The translations under genes and the position numbers were made by a program. 64,000 nt of DNA from Heterohyrax brucei (taxonomy: Eukaryota > Chordata > Mammalia > Hyracoidea > Procaviidae), in contig CM053146.1 of the NCBI GenBank assembly GCA_028571685.1, forward strand, positions 68,233,431-68,297,430, in the 5' to 3' direction. A model generated the notes under the pieces. It did no database searches, had not been told where the DNA came from, and saw only the letters and a list, made by a program, of their open reading frames with translations. Below, in pieces: positions 47,831 through 59,482 of this stretch (position 1 is its first letter; each line of letters opens with the position of its first letter).

Positions 47831-49353
47831 ACTAATGATTGTGAACATTTCTTCACGTACCTGTTAGCTGCCTGATGTCTCCTGAGAAGGACCTGTTCAT
47901 ATCCATTGCCCATTTTTTAATGGGGTTATTTGTCTTTTTCTTTTTAAGGTTTTGCAGTACCTTTTAGATTATGAAGATTAGGTGATGATCATATTTGCAG
48001 TTGACAAAAAATTTTTTCATTTGGTAGGTATTCTTTTTACTCTCTCAGTGAAGTTTTTGGATGAGAATACATGTTTGATTTTTACGAGTTGCCATTTATC
48101 TACTTTCCCTTGGGATTTCATTGTATCCATAGATCACTTTGGGTAGAATTTTCACAATGCTACTAAGTCTTCCTATCCATTAGCAAGTTAGGTTTCTCCA
48201 CTTAAATGTACGTCTCTTCATTTGTTGCATTTAAGTCTTGTAATTTTCTTTGTATAGGTCCTTTACACCTCTAGTTATATTTATTCCTAAATATTTTATC
48301 TTCTTGGGGGCTACCATAAATGGTATTGATTTGTGGATTTCCTCTTTGATGGTCACTTTGTTGGCGTAAAGGAATCCAACTGAGTTATGTATGTTTATCT
48401 TATATCCTGATACTTTGCTGAACTCTACTGTTAGCTCCTCTACCTTTTTAACAGATTTGTTAGGGTTTTCTGTGTATAAGATCATATCATCTGCAAATAC
48501 AGATACTTTTACTTCTTCCTTACAAATCTGGATGCCCTTTATTTACCTTGCCTGGTTGCTCTGGCTAGAACCTCCAGCACAGTGTTGAATAAAAGTGGTG
48601 ACAACAGCTATCCTTGACTGGTTCCTGTTCTCAAAAGGAATGCCTTCAGGCGCTCTCTGTTTAAGGGGATGCTCCTCATTATATTGGGAAATTTCTCTTC
48701 TATTCCTATTTTGCTGAGAGTTTTTAACATGACTGGGTTTCAGATTTTCTCAAATGCCTTTTTGTCATCAATTGATAAAATCATGACTTTTGTTTTATTT
48801 ATGTGGTTGACTATACTATAATTCTTTTTCTAATATTGAACCATGCCTGCATTTCTGTATGAATCCTACTTGGTCATGGTGAATTACTTTTTTTATATGT
48901 TGCTGAATTTTATTGGCTAGAAGTGTATTAAGAATTTTGCATCTTATTTCATGAGAGATATTTGACTGCTAACTGTCTTTTTTTGTGCGCTATTTTTTTC
49001 TTGGTTTTGCTATCAGGATAATGTAGGCTTCATAGAATGAATCTGGAAATATTTCATCCTTTCCTATGTTGTGAAATACCTTTAGCATTAGTGGCATTAC
49101 CTCTTTGCCACCTCTTTGGTAAAAGTCCCCAGTGAAGTCCTCTGGGCTGGAACTTTTTTTGGTTTGCTGTTTTTCGATTACTTTTTCAAGCTCTTTTTTT
49201 TGTAATGGTTTTACTAAGTTGTTCTTTTTCTTTTAGTTTTGGTAGGTAGAATGTTTCTAGAAATTTGTGCATTTTCTCTATATTTTCAAATTTATTAGAG
49301 TACAGTTTTTCATAATGCTCTGTTATGATTCTTTTAATTTCTGTTGGGTCTGT

Positions 49354-49396
49354 TGTCTCCGTGAGTCAGATCCAACTCGACGGCACTTGGCTGGCT
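49354..49396 (+). repeat. 43-bp SINE-tail insertion with 8-bp duplication
   Basis: Inserted in L1 ORF2 and bounded by perfect GGGTCTGT copies (49,346-49,353 and 49,397-49,404). The insert contains GTGAGTCAGATCCAACTC, able to form a hairpin, then GACGGCACTTGGCTGGCT. Its first part resembles the AfroSINE/RTE 3' end, and its last part is a CTTGGC-type tail. Confidence 0.8.
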
Positions 49397-51049
49397 GGGT
49401 CTGTCGTGGTATTGCCCATCTCATTTGTTATTCAATTTATTTGCTTCCTCTTCTCCTTTTGTCAGTTTGGCAAATGATTCATTAACTCTGTTGATTTTTT
49501 TTTCCAGCTTTTGGTCTTATTAACTCTTGCAATTCTTTTTTTATTCTCTGATTTGTTTAGTTCTGCTCTAATTCTTATAATCTGCTCTCTTCTGGTGCAT
49601 GAGTGTTTTTTATTGCTCTCTTTCTATTTGTTCAAGCTGTACAGTTAAATTTTTACATGGATACTTGTTTTCAGATGTCTGCATTTATTGAAATAAACTA
49701 ACCTCTAAGCACTGTTTTGCTGTGCCTCACAGCTTCTGGTAGAATATGTTTTCATTTTCATTTGATTCTGTGTATTTTTATTCTATTCCTGATTTCTTCT
49801 ATAATCCAGAAGTGTTTCAGCATGGTGGTGTTCATTTTCACTGAGTTTGATTTTTTTATCCTTTCTTTTCTGCTATTGATTTGACTTCTGTGGCTTCATG
49901 GTTTTTAAAGATTCAATGCTTTGGATTTCCTTAAGACTTGCTTTATGGACTAATACGCGGTCAGTTTTGGAGAATGTGCCACGTGCCTTAGAAAAGAAGG
50001 TATACTTCTCTGTTGTGTGGACTATTCTGTGTATTTCTATGAGGTTGGTTGTTTGTGGCATTTAGATCTTGTCTTTATTCAGCTTCTCTCTGGATGTTCT
50101 ATCTATCACCAAAAGTGATGTGTTGAAGACTCCTACAGTTATTGTGAAGTTACCTATTTCACTTTTCAACGCAGTTGAAGTTCATCTGATGTATTCAGAA
50201 GGGTTGTCATTGGATTTTTAAATATTTAATAGTTATACCCTCCTGATGTATTTCCCCTTTAAGCAATATATAATGATCTTCCTTCCTTGTCTACTGTGGT
50301 AATTTTACTTTCAAGTCTACTTTATCTGAAATTAATATTGCCACTCTTGTTCTTTTTGAATAGTGTTAGCTTGGTCTTTTTTTTTCTCCATTCTTTCACT
50401 TCTAGTTTGTGTCTTTAAGTCTAAAGTGTGTCTCTTATGGGGAGCATAAAGACAATCACATATGTTTTACCCATTTGACTACTCTTTGTCTCTTTAGTGG
50501 TACATTTAATCCATTTACATTCAATGTAATTATTGCTAGGTATGAATTTAGTGATGTCATTTTGTAACATTCTGTGTCTAGTTAACAGATGCTTCATTCC
50601 ACTTAATTTTCTGTTCTGAGTCATTTTTCTTTATAGGTTTTCTCTTCATCTGTTTCATTATTGTTGGTTTTGTATCTGTTGAACTTCTTGATTTTGTTTC
50701 TTATTCTGATGTGTAGGATTGTTAATTTCTTTTGTGGTTACTTTAATATTTACCCCTAACATTGTAAGCTTAAGCCAGTGTTTATTTTCTTTGTATCACC
50801 TTGATTTCCCTCCATCTGAAAGACCTATGAATACATACCTATGACTACTAGTCCCTCTTCTTGGTAATAACATTGGTGTCATTTACATACTGAGATCTCT
50901 ATTTCCATATTTTCAGTGTTTTAGCTTTCATTTATTTTTGTGGTTTACCTATGTATGTTGATATCTGGATGCTCTTTCCTGTACTATATCATTGAGTATA
51001 TATATGATTTTACTGATTTTCTAAGAAAAAAATTTCCTTCAAGGCATTT

Positions 51050-51960
51050 TTTTTTCCTTTCAAGGCTTTATATCTGTCATCACATTGCCTCTTGTCAGCA
51101 TGGTTTCTGCTGTGTAAGCCAAGCTCAGTCTTATGGACTCACCTTTGTACATTATTTTTTGTTTAAGCATGCCAAACCAAGCCAAGTGCCATCGAGTCAC
51201 AGCCAACTCATGCATAGCTGCCTTTAAAAGCCTCTCCTTATCTTCAATTTTTGTAGTTTTGTTTCTATGTCTTGGTGCCTTTCTTTTGAGATCTACCTTG
51301 TGTGAACTTTTCAAGGAGTGTCTTAGATAGATATCCACTTGTGTTTCATGATAACAGAGAAGTTTTCTGTCAAGACATCCACAGCAATTATCTCTGTATC
51401 GTCTGTTATCACCCCCCATTTCTGTACTCCAATTATTCATAAATTACTCCTCTTCACAGAGTCCCACATAACAGTCAGTGATTCTTCTTCTCTTTAATTT
51501 AAGTCTTACATCTGATTTTTCTTCATAAATGCTGGTATCAGATGCTTCATCTTCAATGTCATCAATTCTGTATTCCACTGCCTCAATCCTGCTCCTTTAA
51601 CTACTGAATTGTCTAATTCTGTGATTTTAATGTTAATCTGCTGAATTTCACGTCATTTTTGCTCAAGTATTTTTTGAAGACTGTTTAACTTTTTATTACG
51701 CTGTGCTGCACTTCGCTTAATCTCTTTCAAGATGTCTTGAAGAGATATAAATATTATTCTTTTATATTCTACCTCTGATAATTGCAGCTAAGTCTTTACC
51801 TGGATTTTTTTTTATTTCTTTATTTTGAGAGTTTTCTGAAGCCATACTAATTCATTTATGTTGTCATTTATTTATATTTGATTATTGTGCTCTAACTTAC
51901 ATATATATTTATTTTTTTAGTTTCAGTTTTGAATATCCAAATAGTTCATTTGAGCTAGTC
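51050..51960 (-). pseudogene. L1 ORF1 remnant
   Basis: ORF1p is the RNA-binding chaperone of L1. The open piece 51,060-51,440 includes 'YKGESIRLSLAYTAETM', matching the start of the ORF1p C-terminal domain (YKG-x-x-IRL-x-x-x-x-x-AET). Upstream (51,560-51,800 on the plus axis) the reading path 'ISLQDILKEIKRSAAQRNKK' has coiled-coil character, though stops intervene. The residues 'HELAVTRWHLAWFG' inside the open piece are not ORF1; they come from the short insertion at 51,171-51,207. Confidence 0.75.
51171..51207 (-). repeat. 37-bp SINE-tail insertion in L1 ORF1
   Basis: Inverted it holds TGACTCGATGGCACTTGGC followed by TTGG repeats. Flanks TTAAGCAT (51,163-51,170) and TCATGCAT (51,208-51,215) agree at 6 of 8. 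Removing insert and one flank restores the expected 21-base spacing in ORF1. Confidence 0.7.
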
Positions 51961-52885
51961 TGATTATTGGAGTCTTAGACATTCTAATGTCCTGTCACCA
52001 GGTGGTTAAAGCTGTAAGCATGCTGAGAAAAGTAAGGGAAGTTCCTGGCTCAAGGAACCAAAACATTTTTTTTTCTTCCAACTGCCCTCCCCTTTGTTCC
52101 CTTCTCCAAGTCTGGGAGAATAGCTCATGGCAAGTGTGTAAGGTGCCCCAATTCTGGCCCAAGTAGAGCATCAGAGTTTAGCACCTGTTGCAGAGCAAAG
52201 AAGGGAGGGAGAAGTGCTGGAAAAAGGAAAAGAAAGTAGCACACAGGAAAGATTTAAACCTGCAAGATTTAACAAGCACCTAGCTTATGATGCTCAGGTG
52301 TATGTCCTCTGTGATTCTGTAGGTGTGACAGTCTGAAGCTCAGACGCACTCTGCTTGCTGCACCAGTGCTCTATTCATCCCTCACCACCACACTGTGACT
52401 CTGCTGAGCTGGCAGAAGTAGGTCCCCCTGGAGGGTGGGGATTTAATTCTGTCTTAAGTAGTTGCTTCTGGACCTGTTGTCCCCTTCCTATCACCCAGTC
52501 CAATCTCTCAGATATTCCCCTGATATTCAAGACTCCTAGAATGTCCTATATGACCTGTCCAGTTCTTTTGCTGATTTTTTTTGTTTGTTTGTTAGAGGGG
52601 TCCCAAGATGCATGTAACTACTTCACCTTCTTAGCACTACTTCACTTGTCTCTTATATCTCAAAAGAGATTGACAAAACATAACTTCATCTGTAGCATGA
52701 GTCTTGCCTCATTAACACAACTACCTCTAATCCTGTCTCATTAACATCATAGCAGTAGAATTTATAACACAGAGTAAAACCACATGACATTAAAAAATGG
52801 GTGAACAATCACACAATATTGGAATCATGACCTGGCCAACTTGACACACATTTTGGAGGGACACAGTTCAACACCTGACACTTAT

Positions 52886-53049
52886 AATAACAATACCTCA
52901 GGAACACCTAAAAAGTACAATTTAAAGAGGCTGAGTAACATACCAAGATCATAATTAAACATTGCAAATCTGAATGTAAACACATTGAGAGCAAGGATCT
53001 TGGCCATTTGTTTGCTGATTTACACAAAGCCTAGGAAAAATTCTATTCT
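52886..53049. other. no recognisable feature
   Basis: Short single-copy-looking flank of the LTR. Confidence 0.5.
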
Positions 53050-53350
53050 ATTATGTTGCTGTTGTTAGTGACCCTCTATCTGCATTCTCCTGACTCATAA
53101 TGACCCCATACACAATGGGCCGAAGCACTGCCAAGTCCTGTACCATCCCCATGATCAGCTGATGATGGGAATGCTGTGATCCACAGGGTTTTCACTGGCT
53201 AATTTTTAGAAATGCATTGGCAGGCCGTTCTTCCTAGTCTGCAAAAACCCCTTTAGCATCATAGCAACACATAAGCTTCCAATGACAAATAGTTGCTGTG
53301 TTTGAAGTGTGCTGCCTAAATGTGGGTCTTCCTCATGGAAAGCAAGATAA
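53050..53350 (-). mobile_element. old AfroSINE-related long SINE
   Basis: 'cctgactcataatgacccca', 'cacagggttttcactggcta' and 'gcaggccgttcttcctagtc' form the inverted old long variant, and the match extends to 'catagcaacacataagcttc'. About 300 bases, clearly longer than common AfroSINE. Confidence 0.6.
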
Positions 53351-54739
53351 AGTCACACGTCCAGCACTTCAGTCCTCATTGTACTACACCTGAGGAAAAT
53401 TTCATCTTGATTGATTTGAGATGAAACTTAATGAACCAAAATTTAAGACTTTAGAGGACTTGTTTTAAAGAATAATCTGAAATTAATTTATCAGTTCCTT
53501 GTTTACCTAAAGTTTTTCCAAAATGGGATTTGCTATTTGATAATGCAAATTGAAAAAGACATCAACTAATCCTTTAGCTGAATAATCACAAAATTTAAAT
53601 TAACAGGGTCTGAACATATACTGATCTTTTTTTATGTCAGTTAGTCATTAAAATATAACCAATAATAAAATTATGTCCTGTTTACACTGCACTGTAGAAT
53701 TTACTTTCTACCATTTGGGAGAACATAAGGGGGAAAAAAAGAAAAAAAAAAAACTCTTGCTTTAAGAATATTTTTTCTATGTTTAATTTTAGTTGTGCAT
53801 TTTTCATTTTTAGATTATTATTTCTTATTTGAAACTGTAAAGCTGTTATAAAATGTGGAATAAATTACTGAGGTGATCATCTGCTGTTTTACCATTTCCT
53901 TCTGCTGCCAGCTAAAATTAAAGTGGGAATATCAGTGTTGAGAGATTTAAATGTTAGGCATGATTGAAATAGTATCATTTAACAGAAAGGCTCCCAGACA
54001 AATCTCTCAATGTGTATTGAAAAGACAGCTGATTCTAATGACTACCCTTCAGGTTCTCCAATTAGTCTATTTAATGCATTTTTCCCTTTCTGGAAGCTCA
54101 CTCCTGATTAGACTACTGATGAAATGATACAGCTCTACTGCTATAATTTAAATATGATAAGAAATACAAAACCAAATCTTCCTGAAGTGACCACCAAATT
54201 AGGTCCCCTAACACCACCACTGTGTATCCATAGAAGCTTTTGACTATAAAGATCCCTAAATTCCCCCAAATGTTTAGATAATGTAAGCTGCAATACAGAG
54301 ATGATTTACTTTTTTCAGAGCTCAAAATTATTTTACAAAAGAATGATGTGAAAAAGACTTTTTCATCTGTGTCCTAGAAGATCATGATATCAAACCCTAA
54401 ATTTTTTACAATCGGGTAAATGTGGCATGCCTTTCTAGTACAAGTAAATGACAGTTATAGATTGTGTTTCTTGGGACAATTATGGTCAAGTAACCCACTT
54501 TTTCCAATAAATTTATTGCTCCTTGGAAACACTGACATTTAGTACCAAGTTTTCACTCATTCAAAACTTACATGGGTTGCCATGTAAGTTTCTACTATTT
54601 GCCATTCCTTATCTCACTGAGCTCACTGTACTTGGGTAGAACAAAGCCTAGCTTAAGTACAGTGAGTAAGACTGGAGATTTTACATGCAGATCTAATTTG
54701 CTAAAGCAAGGAGAAAGGGAAAAATGACTTCTCTCTACT
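53351..54739. other. no recognisable feature
   Basis: AT-rich. The 70-codon minus-strand frame at 54,113-54,325 has no recognisable domain. Confidence 0.5.
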
Positions 54740-55497
54740 CTGTTGTTTTAATAGAGCCTATGGTGTTAAAAAGCAAAGATGTTGCTTTCAGAACCAAAGT
54801 CTACCTGACTCAAGTCATGGTATTTCAATCAGCTTATATACATGCAAAAGCTGGACAAGGAATAAGGAAGACCAAAGAAGACTCTGAATTATGGTGTTGG
54901 TAAAGAATATTAAATATGTCACAGATGGATAGAAAAATGAACAGATATGTCTTGGAAGAAGCACAGCCAGAATGCTCCTTAAAGCCCATAAAACAAAACA
55001 AGACTAAATGGATATATCAACCCAGTGGCAAGAATGCCAAGACAGGAAGGAAAGGAAAAGCTGATAATGGGAAACCCAAGGTCAAGAAGAGGAGAGTGTT
55101 TACATGTCACAAGGTTGGCAACCAGATGAAACAAAATAATATACGTATTAACTGTTTAATGAGAAACTAATTTTGTTTGTAAAACTTCATCTAAAGCAAA
55201 ATTTGTAAAAATAAAAATAAAAAAAGAATGCTCCTTAGAAATGAGGATGGTGAAACTTGGTCTCATGTATTCTGGACATGTTTCCAGGAGGGACCAGTTC
55301 CTGAAGAAGGACATCTTGCTTGGTAAAGTAGAGGCTCAGTAAAAACGAGGAAGACCCTCAATGAGATGGACTGAGACAGTGGCTGCAGTAGTGGGTTCAA
55401 AGCTAACATTTGTTAAGATGGTGCAGGACAGTGTTTCCTTCTGTTGTACATATGGTTCCTATGAGTTGGAACAGATTCAATGGTACCTAACAACAAC
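54740..55497 (+). mobile_element. RTE LINE 3' part, interrupted
   Basis: Left part 54,740-54,981 (end of the reverse transcriptase ORF) and right part 55,225-55,497 (3' end with 'gatggactgagacagtggct' and 'cctaacaacaaca') are contiguous once the insertion at 54,982-55,224 is removed. Confidence 0.92.
54982..55224 (+). mobile_element. L1 3'-end fragment (type A) inserted in RTE
   Basis: Flanked by the perfect 13-bp duplication AGAATGCTCCTTA (54,969-54,981 and 55,225-55,237) and ending in a (A)n/ATAAAA tail, the marks of L1-type target-primed insertion. Its blocks match 28,775-29,165. The open frame at 54,916-55,170 spans the junction and is not a gene. Confidence 0.9.
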
Positions 55498-55849
55498 ATT
55501 GTAACTGGGACATAGCAAGATCCAAGAAAGTATTTGTTGACCAAAGAAATGGATGCTATATGAGTTTCTTCTAGGGAACAAGGGACATAGACCTTAAGAT
55601 AAAAGGAAAGTCAGAGGAAGTTCCCTGAGGGTGTGGAAGCTTGAGATCCCCAACAGATACAGAGGTTGGGTAGGATCCAATGTAACCATTGAGGTTAAAT
55701 TGTTACTTTTTTTTAGGATGCTGAAACAAAATTCTTTATTTCTAATATAAACAGCAGATCAAAAATGCTAAAATCTTCTTCAAGCTGAAGCAGTAATTTG
55801 ATTTTTTTGTTACATAACTATAATTGAATTTCTGTTTTGTTGTTCTGGT
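55498..55849. other. no recognisable feature
   Basis: Nothing recognisable between two RTE copies. Confidence 0.5.
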
Positions 55850-58800
55850 TAGGTGTTGTCAAGTTGGTTCTGACACACAGAGACCCTACGTGCAAAAGAA
55901 GGTAATACTTCCCAATCCTCCATCATGATCATTGTTATGGTATGATCATTGTTATACTTCAGCCTGTTGTTGGAACCACTATGTAAAACCATCTCATTGA
56001 GTGTCTCCCTCTTTTTTTGCTAACACTCTGCCAAACATGATTCCTTCTCCAGGGACTGATTCCTCCTAATAGTACGCCCAAAGTCTGTGAGATGAAGTCT
56101 TGCCATCCTCGTGTCTAAGGAGCATTCTGGCTCTACTTCCTCCAGTATTCTTTGTCAGCATCATGATTCAAAGGCAGTAATTCTTCTTTAGTCTTTTTAT
56201 TCATTGCCCAACTTTCACATGCATATGAGGCAACTGAAAATGCCAAGGATTGGATTAGGTGCCCTTAATCTTCAAGGTGACATCTTTGCTTTAACAGACT
56301 TTGGAGAGGTCTTTTGCAGATTTGTCCAATGCAATGCACCTTTTGAATTAATGGCATGTGCAAAGAGCCAGAAATAGAAAACCAAAAGGGAAGAACACAT
56401 TCTGTATTTCTCAAGCTGAAAGAATTGAAGAAAAAATTCAAGCTTCAAGGTGCAATAGTGTAGAATTTTATAGGGAAAATATTAAATGATTCAGTAAGGA
56501 TCAAAAGAAGATGGAAAGAATATACAGAGACATTATACCAGAAAGAACTAGTTAATGTTCAGTCATTTGACAAGGTAACATACGCTCAGGAACCAATGAT
56601 ACTGAAGGAAGAAGTCAAAGCTGCATTAAAGGCATTGGCAAAAAACAAGATTCCAGGAATTGAAGGATATTAATTGAGATATCTCAACGAACAGACGCAG
56701 GGCTGGAAGGGCTTACTCATCTACGCCAAGAAGTTTGGAGGATAGCTGTCTGGCCAACCAGATGGAAGAGATCCATGTTTGTGCCTACTTCCAAGAAACT
56801 TACCCAGCCAAATGTGGAAATTGCCGAGCAATATCACTAATATCACAGACAAGTAAAATTTTGCTAAAACTCGTTCAAAAGCAACTTCAACAGTATATTG
56901 ACAGAGGACTGCTACAAATTCAAGCTGGACTCAGAAGAGGACATGAAACCAGGGATATCATTGCTGATGTCAAACAGATCTTGACTGAAAGCAAAGAATA
57001 CTGTGTTTGACTATACAAAGGCATTTGACCGAGTAGATCATAACAAATTATGGCTAACATTGTAGAGAATGGGAATTTCAGAACATTCAATTGTGTTCTT
57101 AAGGAATCTCTGTATGGATCAAGAGACATTCGTGTGAACATAACGAGAGTATGCTGCATGGTTTAAAGTCAGAGAAGGTGTATGTCAGGACTGTATCTTC
57201 TACCACACCTTATCAACCTGTATGCCAAGCAAATAATTAAAGAAGCTAGACTATATGAAGAAGAATGAAGCATCAGGTTGGTAGGAAGAATCATTAACAA
57301 CTTGCATTACGCAGATGACACAACCCTGTTTGCTGAAAGAATTGAAACACTTGCCGATGAAAATGAAAGACCACTGCCTTCATTGTGGAATGTACCTCAA
57401 TTTTGTTTTTTTGATGAGAAAACAGAATCCTCACAACTGGACCAGTAAGCAACATCGTGATAAATGGAGAAAGGATTGAGTTTGTGAAGGATTTCATTTT
57501 ACTTGGTTACACAGCCAACACCCATGAAAGCAGCAGTCAAGAAATCAAGACCATTGCTTTGGAAAAATCTGCTGCAATCATCTCTTTAAAGTACTGAAAA
57601 GTAAGATGTCACCTTGAAGACTAAAGTGTGTCTTACTCAAGGCATGGTATTTTCAGTGTATCATACATATGTGAAAGGTGGACAACAAATACAGAAGACA
57701 GAAGAAGAATTGACTCCTTTGAGTTGTGGTGTTGGAGAAGAATATTGAACACACCATGAACTGACAAAAGAACAAATCTGTTCTGGAAGAAGTACAATTG
57801 GAGTGCTTCTTGGAAGCAAAGATGGCAAGATTGCATCTTATGCTTTGGACATGTTATCAGAAGGGATCAGTTCCTGGCAAAGGACATCATGCTTGGTAGG
57901 ATGAAGGATCAGTGAAAAAGAGGAAGACACTCAATGAGATGGACTGATTGACACAGTGACTGCAATGATGGACTTAAGCATGAAAACAACTGTAGACATG
58001 TGACAAGTCCAGGCAGTGTTCTGTTATGTTATGCATGGGGTCACTATGAGTCAGAACTGACTCAACAGCACCTAACAACAACAAAAACCATACGTGTTGA
58101 TTGTGGATCCAAGTAAAATGAAATCCTTGGCAACTTCAAAATTTTCTCTTTATCATGATGTGGTTTATTGTTCCAGTTATGAAGAGTCTTGTTTTCTTTA
58201 TGTAGAGTTCTAATCCATACTGAAGGCTACAATATTTTATCTTTGTCAGTAAGTGCTTCAAGTCCTCTTTGCTTTCCAAAAAACAGATGCATCATCTACA
58301 TACTGCAGGTTGTTAATGAGTCTCCCTCTAATCCTGATGTCATTTTCTTCATATAGTCTAACTTCTCAGATTATTTGTTCAGCATGCAAAATGAATAAGT
58401 ATGGTAAAAAAAATACAACCCTGATGCACATCTTTCCTGATTTTAACCACACATTGTCCTCTTGTTTTGTTCAAATGATAGCCTCTTGAGCCGCATACAG
58501 GTTCTTCAAGAGCACCATTAAGTGTTCTAGAATTCTCATTCTTTGTAGTATTATCCATAATTTGTTATGATCCACACAGTTGAATGGTCAATAAAACACA
58601 GGTAAACATTGTTCTGGCAGTCTCTGTCTCAGCCAGGATCCATCTGACATCAGCAATTATATCTCTGTTTCCATATCCTCTTCTGAGTCTGGCTTGAATT
58701 TCTCGCAGTTTCCTGTTAATGTATTGCTGCAGCTGTTTTTGAATGATCTTCAGCAAAATTTTACTTGTCTATGATACTAATGATATTATTCAATAACTTC

Positions 58801-58922
58801 TGTATTCGGTTGGATCACCTTTCTTTGGAAAAAGCACAAGGTGTTCCAGTTGGTTGGCAAGGTAGCTGTCTTCCAAATTATTTGACATAAATGAGTGACT
58901 ACCTCCAGAGCTGCACCCATTG
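55850..58922 (-). mobile_element. RTE LINE split by an inverted RTE
   Basis: 3' part 55,850-56,348 ('ggttaggtgttgtcaagttg' to 'gtccaatgcaatgcacc') and upstream part about 58,090-58,922 ('gttgattgtggatccaagta' onward) are adjacent segments of one minus-strand RTE. RT residues 'MLKIIQKQLQQYINRKL' lie in 58,565-58,756. The catalytic box near 58,296 reads YVDD. About 20 bases of the target, present in the copy at 29,432-30,412, are missing at the junction. Confidence 0.88.
56349..58089 (+). mobile_element. RTE LINE inserted in RTE
   Basis: 5'-truncated plus-strand copy. It starts in the linker before the RT ('gcatgtgcaaagagccagaa') and ends at 'cacctaacaacaacaaaaac'. The open piece 56,735-57,010 gives the RT fingers ('ISQTSKILLKLVQKQLQQYI', 'GHETRDIIADVKQI'), and the catalytic box YADDTTLFAE near 57,307 is intact. 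Several stops elsewhere. Confidence 0.92.
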
Positions 58923-59482
58923 TAGATCCAACGTCATTCATTTTTTTTTCCTTATTCTTCTTTTTCTTAATTTCTGCTTTGATGACATTGTGGTCAAAAA
59001 AGACACTCTGTATTATGTCACTGTTTTGGATTTTGTTGAGAATTTCTCTGTGGCCTAAGACTTGGTCTATTCTGGAGAACATTCCTATGTGCATTGTAAA
59101 AGAGTATGTACCTTCCACCTGTTCGGTGTAGTGTTCTATACATGTCTATGAAGTCAAGTTGGCTTACTGTGTCTTTTAGCTCTTCTGCATCTTTGTTCAG
59201 TTTCTATATGTTCTGTTCTTTACTGAGAGTTGTTTGTTGAAGTCTCCCACTATTATTGTGGCACTGTCAAGTTCTCTTTTCAGTGTTAAGAGTTTGTTTC
59301 ATGTATTTGCAGCCCAGTTATTAGAGCTATAGTTTCTTTTTTTGTTTGTTTTTTGTTTTTTTTTTTTATGGTTAAGACTTCATGATAGATCATCCTTTTG
59401 CCTTGTATGGCAGATTTTAAGTCTTTGTTATCTGAAATTATTACTGCCACTTCTTTTTTTTTGGTAACTTTTGTTTGATACA

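Larger units (their letters stand above)
46815..50780 (-). pseudogene. L1 ORF2 remnant
   Basis: Encoded endonuclease and reverse transcriptase; now closed by many stops and interrupted by an AfroSINE, a partial LTR and short insertions. The RT box reads [10 protein letters not shown] near 48,473-48,503. The open piece 48,231-48,485 continues with '[20 protein letters not shown]', nearly identical to the corresponding part of the plus-strand L1. The C-terminal piece 47,408-47,623 starts with 'MRYHLTPARLALIQKA', but the Cys motif is degraded compared with that copy. Confidence 0.85.
45806..52639 (-). mobile_element. L1 LINE, near full-length, decayed
   Basis: Order on the minus strand from right to left: 5' UTR (about 51,960-52,639), ORF1 (about 51,050-51,960), ORF2 (about 46,815-50,780) and a 3' UTR (45,806-46,815) that ends in 'aataaaatattta'. 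The 3' UTR matches that of the L1 at 17,104-21,829 in blocks, for example the 'gatgccactcacca' region at 46,460. Without nested insertions the length is about 6.2 kb, that of a complete L1. It holds a partial LTR (46,898-47,330), an AfroSINE (47,659-47,830) and three short tail insertions. The interrupted LTR sequence at its two ends is partly repeated (TCTCTTTCTT against TGTCTCTTAT), a decayed duplication. Confidence 0.9.
45519..52880 (-). mobile_element. MaLR-like LTR fossil split by an L1
   Basis: Left part 45,519-45,805 and right part about 52,640-52,880 are the two ends of one inverted LTR of the family at 7,873-8,552. The outer flanks CTTAC (45,514-45,518) and CTTAT (52,881-52,885) agree at 4 of 5 positions. 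The L1 in between entered later. No internal region is linked, so it was probably a solo LTR. Confidence 0.8.

Noticed and set aside
54916-55170. 84-codon open frame as a basic protein
   Set aside because: Spans the junction of an RTE and an inserted L1 3' end.
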